Shown piece after piece: positions 28,082 through 39,084 of a stretch of DNA of 64,000 nucleotides (within the stretch, counting starts at the first letter, position 1; every line of letters begins with the position of its first letter). The notes beneath the pieces are model-generated. The model made no database searches and was not told where the DNA came from. It worked only from the letters and a program-made list of their open reading frames with translations. The DNA lies in assembly GCF_014268805.2 (NCBI RefSeq), contig NZ_JABWRF020000001.1, positions 992,001 through 1,056,000 on the forward strand, given 5' to 3'. Source of the DNA: Pseudomonas farsensis. Its GTDB lineage: Bacteria; Pseudomonadota; Gammaproteobacteria; Pseudomonadales; Pseudomonadaceae. The position numbers and the translations under genes were made by a program.

Positions 28082-29197
28082 TTATCTGCCTGTATCTGGT
28101 TCGGGCGCTTTTTTGATTCGCGGTTTGCGCGGTTTTTTCTCCGGGCGCTTGCCTGGTTTCAGTGCCCAGCGGTCAGCGTTGGCGAGCAGGCGTTTTTGAA
28201 TCTCTGGCGGGTAGTCGCTGAGCGTGGTCAGCGGCGGGATCGGTTTGCCCGGCTGGCCGGCCTCGCGGATGATTTTTGGCCAGCGTGGGCGCCAGCACAG
28301 CATCAGGCTGACCCAGTGGCAGGTGCCGAGCACGACGAAAGCTGGCCAGACCATCAGCATGGCGACTTTGAATAGCCAGCTGCTTTTACGGAAGAAGCGG
28401 CCAATGCCTTCGAATTGGGCGCTGAAGGCCTGGATTGGGGAGGGGAAGCGAGTGCTCAGGCGAGGGCGGGGCAGGCCCTCGGGGCCTTCTTCCATGAAGC
28501 GGCGAATGAACTCCCATTCATCGCGCAGTTCGCTGCCGCCTTGGCCTTGTTTGCCCACAAAAACCATTTCAGGATAGGGCAAGCCCGTATGTAATGGGTG
28601 CCACGCTAATACAAGCCTCATGCCATTAGTGGCACTATCTTCTTTAGGACTGATGGCGGAGCTGGCAGTCATTCGCCATGAAAAGGTGGCGACGCCACCG
28701 CAAGATCGAGGTCGGTGCAGGTGAACTTGCTGGGTTTTACGGTTGAAACGAATCAGCAGGTGACGGCTTGTGAGTATCTCCATTCGGGTGAATTTAAAAA
28801 CATACTTAATATAAAAGGTCGCTACTGCAATGTCGAACAACAGCATCAGGAAGGTCAGAAGTAAGGAAAGTAGAGGTGTGTGCGTGAAGTTGGTGATGCC
28901 TGTAAAAACATCTGCCAACGTGATTGTCGCGCTGGTATAGATAAACGGTGTGAGGCCGCCAAGAGTCATCAAAGTTATGGCGCCACGTTTTTCTACCGCC
29001 CCGCCGCAGCGTATTTCCAATTGAGTTTCGTTGAATTCGAATATCGGGCTCTGCGTCTTTGGATGGTCGCTAGCGGAGTCGAAATTAATTGAGGGCGATA
29101 CCTCGTCTTCAAATAAATCCATGCACAAGTTGTGTGTGTTTGACGCTGTTATTTTTTGCGTATGTGTTCGCCACAGCATCCATTCTATGAGGTGCAT
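28082..29197 (-). CDS. DUF6708-like membrane protein, putative immunity to the VasX-like toxin
   Basis: A 371-residue protein directly after the toxin gene, with which it shares one base (TAATG). A soluble N-terminus is followed by two hydrophobic helices (around TPFIYTSATITLADVFTG and LLSLLLTFLMLLFDIAVATFYIKYVF). Then comes a central domain with FNRKTQQVHLHRPRSCGG and LAWHPL, another membrane segment (VAMLMVWPAFVVLGTCHWVSLML) and a very basic tail (KRPEKKPRKPRIKK). This layout resembles the DUF6708 family often found beside T6SS toxins. The in-frame ATG giving MDLFEDEV may be the true start. Immunity against a pore-forming toxin fits a membrane protein, but is inferred from position only. 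The 5' part is AT-rich. Confidence 0.7.
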   Translation of the reverse strand: MHLIEWMLWRTHTQKITASNTHNLCMDLFEDEVSPSINFDSASDHPKTQSPIFEFNETQLEIRCGGAVEKRGAITLMTLGGLTPFIYTSATITLADVFTGITNFTHTPLLSLLLTFLMLLFDIAVATFYIKYVFKFTRMEILTSRHLLIRFNRKTQQVHLHRPRSCGGVATFSWRMTASSAISPKEDSATNGMRLVLAWHPLHTGLPYPEMVFVGKQGQGGSELRDEWEFIRRFMEEGPEGLPRPRLSTRFPSPIQAFSAQFEGIGRFFRKSSWLFKVAMLMVWPAFVVLGTCHWVSLMLCWRPRWPKIIREAGQPGKPIPPLTTLSDYPPEIQKRLLANADRWALKPGKRPEKKPRKPRIKKAPEPDTGR

Positions 29198-31854
29198 TAA
29201 ATTACCTCACTTAAAGCTGAGTATAGTTCGGGAAGTTCATCGGAGGGTTCGTAAGGTTTAGTGCCTTTGTTGATTCTGAAGCTACTTCGTCTGCACCATT
29301 TTTCGAATGAGTCATCGTCAAAAATTATAACTATCACCGTTGAGATAAGGGTGATTAAAAACGCGACCACTATTATTCGGGATAGTAGGGCGCCCAGGCC
29401 CGGCGCTAGTAGCCACCCTGTCCCAGTCAGCATAATTCTGCCTAGGATCGACAATAACCTTGAACTACTTGAGCGCGCTAGATAATTAAACAACGGTCTA
29501 GCCGCAGCCAGTGCAGCGCCTACTTCAGCGGTTGATAGGGCGATGGTCGCAACTGCACGGGTTCGATACGCATATGCCAAACCCTGCGCTCTGATACGCG
29601 CTGGTTGCACCGACGCTGCACTGCTCTGAGCGGACCACTCCCTGGCGTCAGCAAAATCCCACCAAGCCCACACGGAGCCTGCTGTTCCCGCCAACGTCGC
29701 CCCCCACAACTTCAACCTCCCTAAAACAACCGCAGCCCCACCCCCCGTCACACTCCTGGCGCCATACCGCGACACCACCAAATCCACATAACTCGCCCCA
29801 AGCTCGAACCCTGCCGCAGCCGTGGTCATCGCCGCTGCCAGCAACTCGGTTTTCAACCTTGTGTCGCTATCCGGCAGTTGGCGCGCCTTGAACGTCATCA
29901 ACATGCCTTCAATCAGGCAAATGACCCCAGCTATCCGAACCTTGAAAAACTCGTTCTGGCTCGACTGCATCAGCCCCTCTGCCCAGGCCTGATCCAGGTA
30001 ACGGGTAACTTGCGCGCCACTGCGGTTCGGATTTATCGACTCGCCTAGATTTGCCGCCTGGGCCAGGCGCACATTCACCGCCGACTCATGCACCGAGGCA
30101 AACAGCGTCAACCGCAGCCCGTGGTGCAAAGCCCGGTCCACGCTGTTGGGCGCCGCGGTACGTAGCACCTGCCGCCCCAGCAACACATACCAGGCATACA
30201 AACCGATACTGCCGTTGCGGTTCTGCTCTGGCAGTTGCTCATAAAGGGTGTTGATGCGCGCAAACGCATTGGCCGCAGCGTGTGCCTGGCGGGCGAGCGC
30301 TTCGGGCAGGTCAAAGGATGTGGAGGATGGCGGCATGGCCTTGGCGGCTTCGCGCAGTTGCGCCAGTTCTTCACGCAGCGCCTGCTGGTTGAATGCGACG
30401 CCGCGCATGGCCAGGTTGTCCCGTTGCGATGGGTCGCTGCGCCACCAGTCATCCAGCACTTGCATGCCCAACTCGCTGAGCTCCATGCCGATTACGCACT
30501 GGCCGGTGTGTTCGGCGAATGCCAGGCCGTCCTCGGAGTCGGCATCGTCGTAGCGGTCGAGTGCCCGCAATAAGCGCTCGCTGGTAACCCACACCAAGTG
30601 GTCCCTGGCCCGCGCTTCGGCGTTTTCCTGTGCCGACTGCATCACCTGCTCGAACGTATCCAACTGCAGGCGCATCGCTGCGCGGTCTACCAGATGCCCG
30701 TACTTTTCATCGAAGTGCTTGCTGAACTCGCCCGACTCTACACGCGCCCTGACTCTGGCCCGTGTTTCCCGCTCGTACTGATCAAAGTGTGGTTTGAGCT
30801 GGGCGTCACGTGCGTCGGCATCTTCCCTGGCCTGTTTGTGAAAGGCGTAGTACTCCAGATGCATGTGCGGGTTATGGCGCATCTTCTCGGCCATGACCTT
30901 GTTGTTGACGATCTGTTCGGCACGCATTTCGGGATAAAGCTTTTCAATCTCCAGAAACGACTGCGCCACCAGCAACCGCCGCTCATTGTCCACGCCCGGC
31001 TCCACGCTGCGTTGCAGCCAGCGGCTGCGCACCTCTTCAACTGCCGCATTGCGCCAGGCATTGAGTTCCTGGGTAATGCCAATGGCATCGTCAATGAGGA
31101 TGCCGACACCTCGGGGTTTGTCCTGCGCAGGCAGCGGCGCGAAGGCCTGTTGCGTGGCTTGCAGCGACAGCACCTGGCCGTGATTGAACGGCTGTTGCTC
31201 AAGCAATGCTTGCAGCTGTGGGTCGTGCTGGGCTGCGAAGTCGGCTACGCAATTCAACTGCTTGTAAGGAAGCACCGCCGGTTGGGGCGGCGCGTCGGGC
31301 CGGATGAGTTGTTGGACGTCGATGCTCGGCAAACTATTGCGGTATTCGTCGTCGACCAGCCGGTAGGTGTCGAGCATGCGCGGGGTCAGGGGCGTCGGGC
31401 TGTACAGCGGGCGCAGTTCCTCGATGTCGTCGAGGTCGTGCAGGGTGATGGTCCAGCCGAAGCTTTTGATCAGCTCATCCAGGGTTGCACTGGGCAAACT
31501 CTGCCATGGGTCCTCAGCGCTGACCGCCCGTAGCGAACCATTGGCGGCCACTCGGTATTGGCTGTGCCAGTGATAGGCCGACTCCCCGCGCCGCTTGAGC
31601 AACAGGTAAAAGAACCCTTCACGCAGTGGGCGGATGGCGTAGGAAGAATGGCTGAGCCGCGCCACATCGGGGTAGGGCGCAAACCCGCTCGGCAGCGCTG
31701 GCAACTGCGCGCGCTGGGCCGCGTCGCCGCCAACGGCTGCGAAACGCAGGGGCAGCAGTTCGAAGCGGCGCGTGCAGGCAGCCACCGGGCTATTGCTCAG
31801 GGCCGGTTTGTAGTCGGCGTTGATGCGTTTGCATAGGTCGAGCAGGGTGCTCAT
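29197..31854 (-). CDS. VasX-like (BTH_I2691-type) pore-forming T6SS effector
   Basis: An 885-residue toxin. The N-terminal region FELLPLRFAAVGGDA, then YAIRPLREGFFYLLLKRRG and YHWHSQYRV, is the pattern of the toxin VasX N-terminal domain. A long helical middle follows (about residues 300-600, charged and coiled). The C-terminal 250 residues hold at least four hydrophobic segments, ending in LLAPGLGALLSRIIVVAFLI and a short tail FEKWCRRSSF, as in colicin-like pore-forming T6SS effectors. It overlaps the DUF4123 gene by four bases (ATGA); the start at 31854 was chosen for this reason. GC content falls sharply in the last 300-400 bases, which continue into the immunity gene. Delivery by the upstream VgrG and loading by DUF4123 are inferred from context. 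Confidence 0.8.
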   Translation of the reverse strand: MSTLLDLCKRINADYKPALSNSPVAACTRRFELLPLRFAAVGGDAAQRAQLPALPSGFAPYPDVARLSHSSYAIRPLREGFFYLLLKRRGESAYHWHSQYRVAANGSLRAVSAEDPWQSLPSATLDELIKSFGWTITLHDLDDIEELRPLYSPTPLTPRMLDTYRLVDDEYRNSLPSIDVQQLIRPDAPPQPAVLPYKQLNCVADFAAQHDPQLQALLEQQPFNHGQVLSLQATQQAFAPLPAQDKPRGVGILIDDAIGITQELNAWRNAAVEEVRSRWLQRSVEPGVDNERRLLVAQSFLEIEKLYPEMRAEQIVNNKVMAEKMRHNPHMHLEYYAFHKQAREDADARDAQLKPHFDQYERETRARVRARVESGEFSKHFDEKYGHLVDRAAMRLQLDTFEQVMQSAQENAEARARDHLVWVTSERLLRALDRYDDADSEDGLAFAEHTGQCVIGMELSELGMQVLDDWWRSDPSQRDNLAMRGVAFNQQALREELAQLREAAKAMPPSSTSFDLPEALARQAHAAANAFARINTLYEQLPEQNRNGSIGLYAWYVLLGRQVLRTAAPNSVDRALHHGLRLTLFASVHESAVNVRLAQAANLGESINPNRSGAQVTRYLDQAWAEGLMQSSQNEFFKVRIAGVICLIEGMLMTFKARQLPDSDTRLKTELLAAAMTTAAAGFELGASYVDLVVSRYGARSVTGGGAAVVLGRLKLWGATLAGTAGSVWAWWDFADAREWSAQSSAASVQPARIRAQGLAYAYRTRAVATIALSTAEVGAALAAARPLFNYLARSSSSRLLSILGRIMLTGTGWLLAPGLGALLSRIIVVAFLITLISTVIVIIFDDDSFEKWCRRSSFRINKGTKPYEPSDELPELYSALSEVI

Positions 31855-32738
31855 CGGTGTGCCTCGGCGACGTAGGTTTGCAGGTTTTCGATCAGAGGCG
31901 TTCGTTGCTCGCACGTGGCCTTCAAGGCTTGCTGCCAGCCAGGTGTGCTGGCGAACGTTTCGCCATTGCGCGCCATCACCAGCACATAGGTAATCTGGTC
32001 CTGTTCGCGCAGCAGGCCATGCTCGCGGGCCTGGGCCAGGTACAGGTCGATAAGGCCGACCCGCGTGCCATGGCAGGCTTGCTCGAACAGCGGCAGGTGC
32101 GGTTCATCGCGTAGCAGCTCGGCCAGGCGATAACTCAACGGGTCACCCGCCAGCGCAGTCCAGCACGCGTGATCGAGCCTGAAGCGCGGTAGCGGGGTCA
32201 TTTCGGGCCTGTCGTCGCCGAGTATCGGGGCCCAAAGGCGCTGCTTGGGTTTTGCCGATGGCTGCTGCACCCACCATTGGTGTACCGGCGCGAGCCATTG
32301 CTTGACCCCAGGCAAGTCGCGGCGCTGGTCCAGCACCTGGAGCGAGGCTGCGGTGTGATAACGCAGCAGGTATGAGTGGCCGTCTGGCCCGACCACCACG
32401 CCGGCCTGGCTGAGGTGCCGCGCCAGCAGGTCAGGCGCCAGCGCGCTGATGATCCAGCCACAGACCGCGCCTTCGCTATAGCGCTCAAGCAGGCCTTGGA
32501 ATTCGTATTGCGCGTTCACACCGGCATCGGGCCGAGTGGCGAACAGCCATGGGCTGACGGCTTGCAGGTTGCCAAGCTCCGGGTGTTGCTGCAGGGGCCA
32601 GCGATAGGTTGCGTAGTGTTTGTTGAGCATGCGTTGGGCCGAGGGCGACAGCGTGGCCATTTCAATGATGGCGCTGAGCCGGTAGCTGGGGGCTTTTTCC
32701 AGTTCGGTGACCAGCGCATTGACGAACGGGCTGAGCAT
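31851..32738 (-). CDS. DUF4123 T6SS effector adaptor/chaperone
   Basis: A 295-residue soluble protein between vgrG and the toxin. It begins MLSPFVNALVTELEKAP and holds the DUF4123-like core (SPWLFATRPDAGVN, GWIISALAPDLLARHLSQAGVV, HSYLLRYHTAASLQVL) and later LDHACWTALAGDPLSYRLAELL. DUF4123 proteins (Tap/TEC) load a specific effector onto its cognate VgrG and are encoded between the two, as here. It starts on the last base of the vgrG stop (TGATG) and overlaps the toxin by four bases, which implies coupled translation. Confidence 0.85.
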   Translation of the reverse strand: MLSPFVNALVTELEKAPSYRLSAIIEMATLSPSAQRMLNKHYATYRWPLQQHPELGNLQAVSPWLFATRPDAGVNAQYEFQGLLERYSEGAVCGWIISALAPDLLARHLSQAGVVVGPDGHSYLLRYHTAASLQVLDQRRDLPGVKQWLAPVHQWWVQQPSAKPKQRLWAPILGDDRPEMTPLPRFRLDHACWTALAGDPLSYRLAELLRDEPHLPLFEQACHGTRVGLIDLYLAQAREHGLLREQDQITYVLVMARNGETFASTPGWQQALKATCEQRTPLIENLQTYVAEAHR

Positions 32739-34915
32739 CAGTCAGTGCCCTCCATACGAACCAAGCTGCGCCCATCGGCAATCGCCTTGCGCATGCAGCT
32801 CACGCAGACCGCTTCACCGGGTTCGGCCACACCCGAAACCGAGATCGAATGCTCACTGCCGGTCAGTTGCTGGCTGATCGGCCCTTTGAAGAGCAGGGCA
32901 ATGCCGTCAAGGGTGATGCCTGCGCCATCTATTCGCAGCAGCCCCGCAGGGCTGCGGATGGTCAGGCTTTCGCTGACGTCGATGGTGTAGGTTCTGGTGC
33001 TGTGGCTGATGGTTTGTGCGCTGCGCAAGGTGCTGTGGCCAGCAACCGTTTGCTGCAGGTCGCCACCGATGTCCATGCAGTGATTGGCTTTGGTGCTGTC
33101 GTGCCTGTGGTTGCCTACGGTTTCGATGCGGTCCTTGCCGGTGGTGATGGTCTGCGAGCCTTCGATGGCCAACTGATCGTCGTTACCCACGGTATGGGTG
33201 CGGTTGTGCCCGATGCTTGAGCATTCATTGCGGCCGATTTCATCCGAGCGGTCCTGGCCGATCGCGAGTTTCTCGTCACGCCCAACCTGTTCGCTGCGGT
33301 CGTTGCCCACTTGCGTGGTCTGGTCGTGCTTGACCACGGTGTTGTGATCGCGCTGGGCATGCATGAACACTTCTTCGCGGCCTAGTTCGTCCTCGAAGCG
33401 CAGCTCATTGAAGCCATCGCCCTTGTGGGTTTGGCTTTTAATGGTCATGCGTGTCTTGTGCTCGGGCAGGTCATACGGGGGCAACTGGTTACCGCAATAA
33501 GTGCGGCCGGTGATCATGGGTTGATCGGGGTCGCCATTGACGTACTGGATGACCACGTCATTGCCGATGCGCGGGATGGCCATCGAGCCCCAGCTGCCAC
33601 CGGCCCAGCCTTGCGCCACCCGCACCCAGCACGAACTGAACGCATCGTCGCGGCTCTCGCGGTCCCAGGGAAAGCTGACTTTCACCCGGCCCCAGCGGTC
33701 GCAATGGATCTCTTCGCCAGGCGGCCCGACCACGGTGGCCATGTGCGGGCCGTCGACGTGCGGCTTGTCTGGCGGGGCAGGGCGCCATTGGGCCATGCCG
33801 GGCACCAGAAGCGCGGTTTGCTGATAGGTGGTGCCCTGTTCATCGCCTGCGGCTTCTTCTTCCAGGCTGCTGAACTGGGTGCCGCAGTGGCACAGGCTGA
33901 CGACCCGCCAGTGCACGTTGAAATCGTCACGCGGGTGTTCGACGAGGGTGAACCCCAAGCCCGGTTGCAGGCGTACGTCGTCACCTTCCACCTCGGCCAG
34001 GTGGGTGTCATGGCGCAGGGCGGCGATGCGCGTTTCGGTAAAGGGTTTGCCGACCACGTCGCGCTTGTAACGCCCTGGGTACTCGAAGCGCTCGTAGTCT
34101 TGCGCATGGTGTTTCAGGCTTGCGGCCGAGCCGCTGGCGCTGTGTTGCTGGCGGTAGCCTGGGTGGGTGAACGTGTAGTCGCGCTGCACCAGCCGGGCGC
34201 TGCGCACTTGCTCGCTGTAGCGCAGCCTGCGCAGGCATGGCCGCGCCGGGGTGCCACCGCTGGCATGGCGGTACAGCACGGTATCAGCTGCGCTATCGGG
34301 GCCGACATCGTCCGGCTCGGCGCATGGGATGGCACCTCGACTAAGTGTGCCCATCGCCAGCAGGCAGTCGCTGATCAGCAATGTGTGCCGGCGGGCGGCG
34401 TGCTCGAAGCGGTAGATGAACCCCTCTTCGGCGGCCAGGCGGGTGATGAAGTCGAGGTCGGTTTCACCGGCCTGTACGCAAAATTCGCGCACCTGGTGAT
34501 CACGCCTTGCCACCAGATTGAACTGGGCAATGCCCTGGCGCTTGAGCATGATTGCGAGAATTTCGGGGGCGGTCTTGTTCTGGAAGATGCGCCAGTTCGA
34601 GCGCAGCCCGGCCCGGGCGAGTTGCGGTTCGACCAGCGCGTGGTAACCGGTGCGGCGAAAGCCACTTTCGCTTTGGCTGAATGTGCTCACCAAACCATGC
34701 ACGTAACGCACGGGCCGCCCGCCCCGGCTGATCGTGAACAGCACCGGCTGGTCGAGCAGGTTGCCGAAGTCGACGTCACGCTGGTGGCTCACCAGGTCCA
34801 GCTTGAGCTGGAATGGGGTACTGAGGGCTTCGTCGAGGGTGAACGACACCACTTCGAATTCGGCATCGCCAACCAGTGGCGTGAAGGTGTAACGCAGATC
34901 GGCGTGGCGCGGCAT
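32738..34915 (-). CDS. vgrG: T6SS spike protein VgrG
   Basis: A 725-residue VgrG/Tssi. The gp27-like base starts RYTFTPLVGDAEFEVVSFTLDEALS. The OB-fold/gp5-like part has HCDRWGRVKVSFPWDRE (typical DxxGRVKVxFxWD) and CWVRVAQGWAGGSWGSMAIPRIGNDVVI. Then come EVFMHAQRDHNTVVKHDQTTQVG and the triple-stranded beta-helix with repeating VGxD/VGND units. A C-terminal extension carries an oligopeptide with CVSCMRK and ends VRMEGTD, with no extra enzymatic domain. The start at 34915 (MPRHADLRY) was chosen over an upstream frame. No T6SS structural genes are in the window, so this is an orphan vgrG module that relies on a secretion apparatus elsewhere. Confidence 0.93.
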   Translation of the reverse strand: MPRHADLRYTFTPLVGDAEFEVVSFTLDEALSTPFQLKLDLVSHQRDVDFGNLLDQPVLFTISRGGRPVRYVHGLVSTFSQSESGFRRTGYHALVEPQLARAGLRSNWRIFQNKTAPEILAIMLKRQGIAQFNLVARRDHQVREFCVQAGETDLDFITRLAAEEGFIYRFEHAARRHTLLISDCLLAMGTLSRGAIPCAEPDDVGPDSAADTVLYRHASGGTPARPCLRRLRYSEQVRSARLVQRDYTFTHPGYRQQHSASGSAASLKHHAQDYERFEYPGRYKRDVVGKPFTETRIAALRHDTHLAEVEGDDVRLQPGLGFTLVEHPRDDFNVHWRVVSLCHCGTQFSSLEEEAAGDEQGTTYQQTALLVPGMAQWRPAPPDKPHVDGPHMATVVGPPGEEIHCDRWGRVKVSFPWDRESRDDAFSSCWVRVAQGWAGGSWGSMAIPRIGNDVVIQYVNGDPDQPMITGRTYCGNQLPPYDLPEHKTRMTIKSQTHKGDGFNELRFEDELGREEVFMHAQRDHNTVVKHDQTTQVGNDRSEQVGRDEKLAIGQDRSDEIGRNECSSIGHNRTHTVGNDDQLAIEGSQTITTGKDRIETVGNHRHDSTKANHCMDIGGDLQQTVAGHSTLRSAQTISHSTRTYTIDVSESLTIRSPAGLLRIDGAGITLDGIALLFKGPISQQLTGSEHSISVSGVAEPGEAVCVSCMRKAIADGRSLVRMEGTD

Positions 34916-35137
34916 GGAGCTCCCTGTCCGTACCTGTTCAACGCTCCAGGGGCGGAGCGTGCGAGGCACGTGAAACACGGGAGTGACCGTAAGGGATGAG
35001 GCCGAGAGATATTGTCAGCAGGTTCCGACAGTGGTGCAGGAAAGTTCGGGTCTAAGACCTGAGTGCCTGGGAGGGAAGCAGGGGATACGGGGGAGGGAGG
35101 TCGGAGCGGCTGATCGCCGCTCCGACTGGGGCGCTAC

Positions 35138-36079
35138 TTATTTGGCAGAAACGGTTTCCGGTGCCTGGTCTTGCGACAGGCTGTACACGTACGCCGCCAG
35201 CAGGTGCACCTTGTCGTTGCCCTGGATGTCGGCCTGGGCCGGCATCTGGCCCTGACGGCCGTAGCGGATGGTCTGCTGCAGCTGGGCAAAGCTTGAGCCG
35301 TAGATGAACGCCTGTGGGTGGGTCAGGTCAGGTGCACCCATGGCTGGGGTACCTTTGCCTTCCGGCCCGTGGCAGGCGACGCAGTTGGTGGCAAAGATTT
35401 CCTTGCCCTTGGCCGGGTCTGCCTTGCTGCCTTCGGGCAGGCTGCGGCCGTCCAGGCCGGTGAGCACGAACGCTGCCACATCGGCCACGCCTTGCTCGCC
35501 AATCACAGTCGACCAGCCTGGCATTACGCCATGGCGGCCGTTCATGATCGAGGCCTTGATGGTTTCAGGCTCACCGCCCCAACGCCAGTCCTTGTCGGTG
35601 AGGTTGGGGAAACCGTAGGCGCCTTTGGCGTCGGAGCCGTGGCAGACCGAGCAGTTGGAGGCGAACAGGCGGCTGCCCATTTTCAGGGCCTGCGGGTCCT
35701 TGGCCACTTCTTCAACCGGCATGGCTGCGTACTTGGCGAAGATCGGCCCGAACCTGGCGTCAGCCTTGTCCATTTCCTTCTGCCACTCGTTGACTCCGGT
35801 CCAGCCGTCTTCGTAGCCGGGCAGAATGCCTTTCCAGTTGCCAAGGCCCGGGTAGAGGATCAGGTAGCCGACCGAAAACACCAGGGTGCCGACGAACAAC
35901 CAGAACCACCACTTGGGCAGCGGGTTGTCGTACTCCTCGATGCCATCGAAGCTGTGGCCCATGGTCTGGTCGGTGGTGTTGTTGCTCTGGCCCTTGCGGG
36001 TGCCGAGCAGCAGCCAGGTCAGGCCGATCAGGCTGCCGATGGTCAGTACGCTGATGTACGTACTCCAGAAGGTGGTCAT
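35138..36079 (-). CDS. ccoP: cbb3-type cytochrome c oxidase subunit CcoP (copy 2)
   Basis: A 313-residue dihaem subunit closely similar to copy 1. It has TM segments ([19 protein letters not shown] and [24 protein letters not shown]), haem motifs CSVCH and CVACH and Met-ligand segments (GVMPGWS, GQMPAQ). It lacks the long charged tail of copy 1 and is about 5 residues shorter in the DKxxEFSNG region. It overlaps ccoQ2 by four bases. It is last in the operon whose promoter carries the Anr box, so it corresponds to cco2 of P. aeruginosa. Confidence 0.95.
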   Translation of the reverse strand: MTTFWSTYISVLTIGSLIGLTWLLLGTRKGQSNNTTDQTMGHSFDGIEEYDNPLPKWWFWLFVGTLVFSVGYLILYPGLGNWKGILPGYEDGWTGVNEWQKEMDKADARFGPIFAKYAAMPVEEVAKDPQALKMGSRLFASNCSVCHGSDAKGAYGFPNLTDKDWRWGGEPETIKASIMNGRHGVMPGWSTVIGEQGVADVAAFVLTGLDGRSLPEGSKADPAKGKEIFATNCVACHGPEGKGTPAMGAPDLTHPQAFIYGSSFAQLQQTIRYGRQGQMPAQADIQGNDKVHLLAAYVYSLSQDQAPETVSAK

Positions 36080-36267
36080 TGCCCATTACTCCTCATGGCA
36101 GGTTCCTGCCCGCTTGGGGGCAGGTGGTCGTCGACGAAGGGCAGCAGGCGCGCCTCGTCGAAATCACGGTCGCGGCGACGGTTGAACACCCAGAGCGACA
36201 AGCCGATGAAGGCGATCATCACCACCAAGGTGCCCAGGCCACGGATCATGCCGATGTCCATTTCCAT
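36076..36267 (-). CDS. ccoQ: cbb3-type oxidase subunit CcoQ (copy 2)
   Basis: A 63-residue single-TM protein, [20 protein letters not shown] with [25 protein letters not shown]. The start at 36267 gives five bases between the ccoO2 stop and ATG. A second ATG (MDIGM) two codons later is possible. Same family pattern as copy 1. Confidence 0.93.
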   Translation of the reverse strand: MEMDIGMIRGLGTLVVMIAFIGLSLWVFNRRRDRDFDEARLLPFVDDHLPPSGQEPAMRSNGQ

Positions 36268-36272
36268 CGCAC

Positions 36273-36881
36273 TTACCTCTTGTTCTTGATCGCGGTGCCG
36301 AGCACCTGCAGGTAGGCGACCAGCGCGTCCATCTCGGTCTTGCCCTTGACCGCGTCGCGGGCACCGGCGATGTCCTCGTCGGTGTAGGGCACGCCGAGGG
36401 TGCGCAGGGCGCGCAGCTTGGTGTCGGTGTGGCTGTTGTCGACTTGCGCCGAGACCAGCCACGGGTAGGACGGCATTTTCGACTCAGGCACCACGTTGCG
36501 CGGGTTGTACAGGTGCGCACGGTGCCAGTCATCGGAGTAGCGGCCACCGACACGGGCCAGGTCCGGCCCGGTGCGCTTGGAGCCCCACAGGAACGGGTGG
36601 TCCCAGACGCTTTCGCCGGCTACAGAGTAGTGGCCATAGCGTTCGGTTTCGGCACGGAACGGCCGGATCATCTGCGAGTGGCAGCCTACGCAGCCTTCGC
36701 GGATGTAGATATCGCGGCCTTCCAGCTGCAGTGCGGTGTAGGGCTTCATGCCTTCGACCGGCTTGTTGGTGACGTCCTGGAAGAACAGCGGGACGATCTG
36801 AGTCAGGCCGCCGATGCTGACGGCAAAGACCATCAGCAAGGCCAGCAGACCGACGTTTTTCTCAATGGCTTCATGTTTCAT
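36273..36881 (-). CDS. ccoO: cbb3-type cytochrome c oxidase subunit CcoO (copy 2)
   Basis: A 202-residue monohaem membrane cytochrome c, starting [21 protein letters not shown]. The haem motif is CVGCH in [15 protein letters not shown]. Residues are nearly all shared with copy 1, and the divergence is concentrated in the TM helix and in the segment [21 protein letters not shown]. The frame extends to 36929, but MKHEAIEKN is the conserved start, with GGAG about 6 bases upstream on the coding strand. Confidence 0.95.
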   Translation of the reverse strand: MKHEAIEKNVGLLALLMVFAVSIGGLTQIVPLFFQDVTNKPVEGMKPYTALQLEGRDIYIREGCVGCHSQMIRPFRAETERYGHYSVAGESVWDHPFLWGSKRTGPDLARVGGRYSDDWHRAHLYNPRNVVPESKMPSYPWLVSAQVDNSHTDTKLRALRTLGVPYTDEDIAGARDAVKGKTEMDALVAYLQVLGTAIKNKR

Positions 36882-36894
36882 CAGGCAGGTCTCC

Positions 36895-38319
<1,425 letters not shown>

Positions 38320-38368
38320 GTATGGGTTCCCATCCACGGTTATTGGCAGGCTATAAAACGAGGCAAGC

Positions 38369-39061
38369 ATGAAAGATGGGCTAAATGCCGGTATTGATTG
38401 GGATCAATGGGCGAAGATCGCAAATGTCCCAGGCTTGCAGTGCGATGCTGCGCAAGTCAGCGCCGATTGCAGCTATGCGGGGTGCCTGATCCTGGCCCAT
38501 GGGGCCGGCGCGCCGATGGACAGCGGGTTCATGCAGGATATGGCGCAAAGGCTCGCAGGGCTTGGCGTTGCGGTGCTGCGCTTCGAGTTCCCTTACATGG
38601 CCCAGCGCAGGCTTGACGGCGGCCGTCGGCCACCCAATCCGCAGCCGGTTTTGCTCGATACCTGGCGTGCGGTGTTTGCCCAGGTGCGACCATTAGTCGC
38701 AGGGCCGCTGGCGATTGGCGGCAAGTCGATGGGCGGGCGCATGGCCAGCCTTGTGGCAGATGAGCTTGGGGCAGATGCGCTGGTGTGCCTGGGCTACCCG
38801 TTCTATGCAGCGGGCAAGCCGGAAAAACCGCGGGTGGCGCACCTGGCGGATTTGCGTACGCGTACCTTGATCGTGCAGGGCGAGCGCGATGCGCTAGGCA
38901 ATCGCGAGACGGTGCAGGGCTATGAGCTGGCGCCCGGGGTTGAGGTCAGCTGGCTGGTGGCGGGGGATCATGACCTGAAGCCATTGAAGGCGTCGGGGTT
39001 CAGCCATGAGCAGCATATGCAGGCTGCGGCGCAGAAGGTGGCGGGTTTTTTGCGGGGGTAA
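38369..39061 (+). CDS. Alpha/beta hydrolase (KANL3/Tex30-like)
   Basis: A 230-residue small alpha/beta-hydrolase-fold protein. [16 protein letters not shown] is the oxyanion-region signature of the KANL3/Tex30 family. The nucleophile elbow is [12 protein letters not shown] (GKSMG), a late acidic residue is in VQGERDALG, and the catalytic His is in VAGDHDLKP. Substrate unknown. It is divergent from ccoN2. The ATG at 38369 has a weak GAGG site 5-6 bases upstream. With this start, the Anr box for ccoN2 (38394-38407) falls inside codons 9-13, so the true start may be later, although no better start codon is obvious. Confidence 0.85.
   Translation: MKDGLNAGIDWDQWAKIANVPGLQCDAAQVSADCSYAGCLILAHGAGAPMDSGFMQDMAQRLAGLGVAVLRFEFPYMAQRRLDGGRRPPNPQPVLLDTWRAVFAQVRPLVAGPLAIGGKSMGGRMASLVADELGADALVCLGYPFYAAGKPEKPRVAHLADLRTRTLIVQGERDALGNRETVQGYELAPGVEVSWLVAGDHDLKPLKASGFSHEQHMQAAAQKVAGFLRG
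38394..38407 (-). promoter_or_regulatory. Anr/FNR box upstream of ccoN2
   Basis: TTGATTGGGATCAA on the plus strand is a perfect TTGAT-N4-ATCAA palindrome, 75 bases upstream of the ccoN2 ATG. For a class II position (-41.5), the -10 element on the minus strand would be CATGCT and the leader would be about 40 bases. It overlaps the 5' end of the divergent hydrolase frame and could affect that gene too. Confidence 0.88.
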
Positions 39062-39084
39062 ACAATCAAAAGCCACGCGGTCTC

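Noticed and set aside
33425..34999. Plus-strand 524-codon frame opposite vgrG
   Set aside because: Antisense shadow of the vgrG coding sequence, with no domains.
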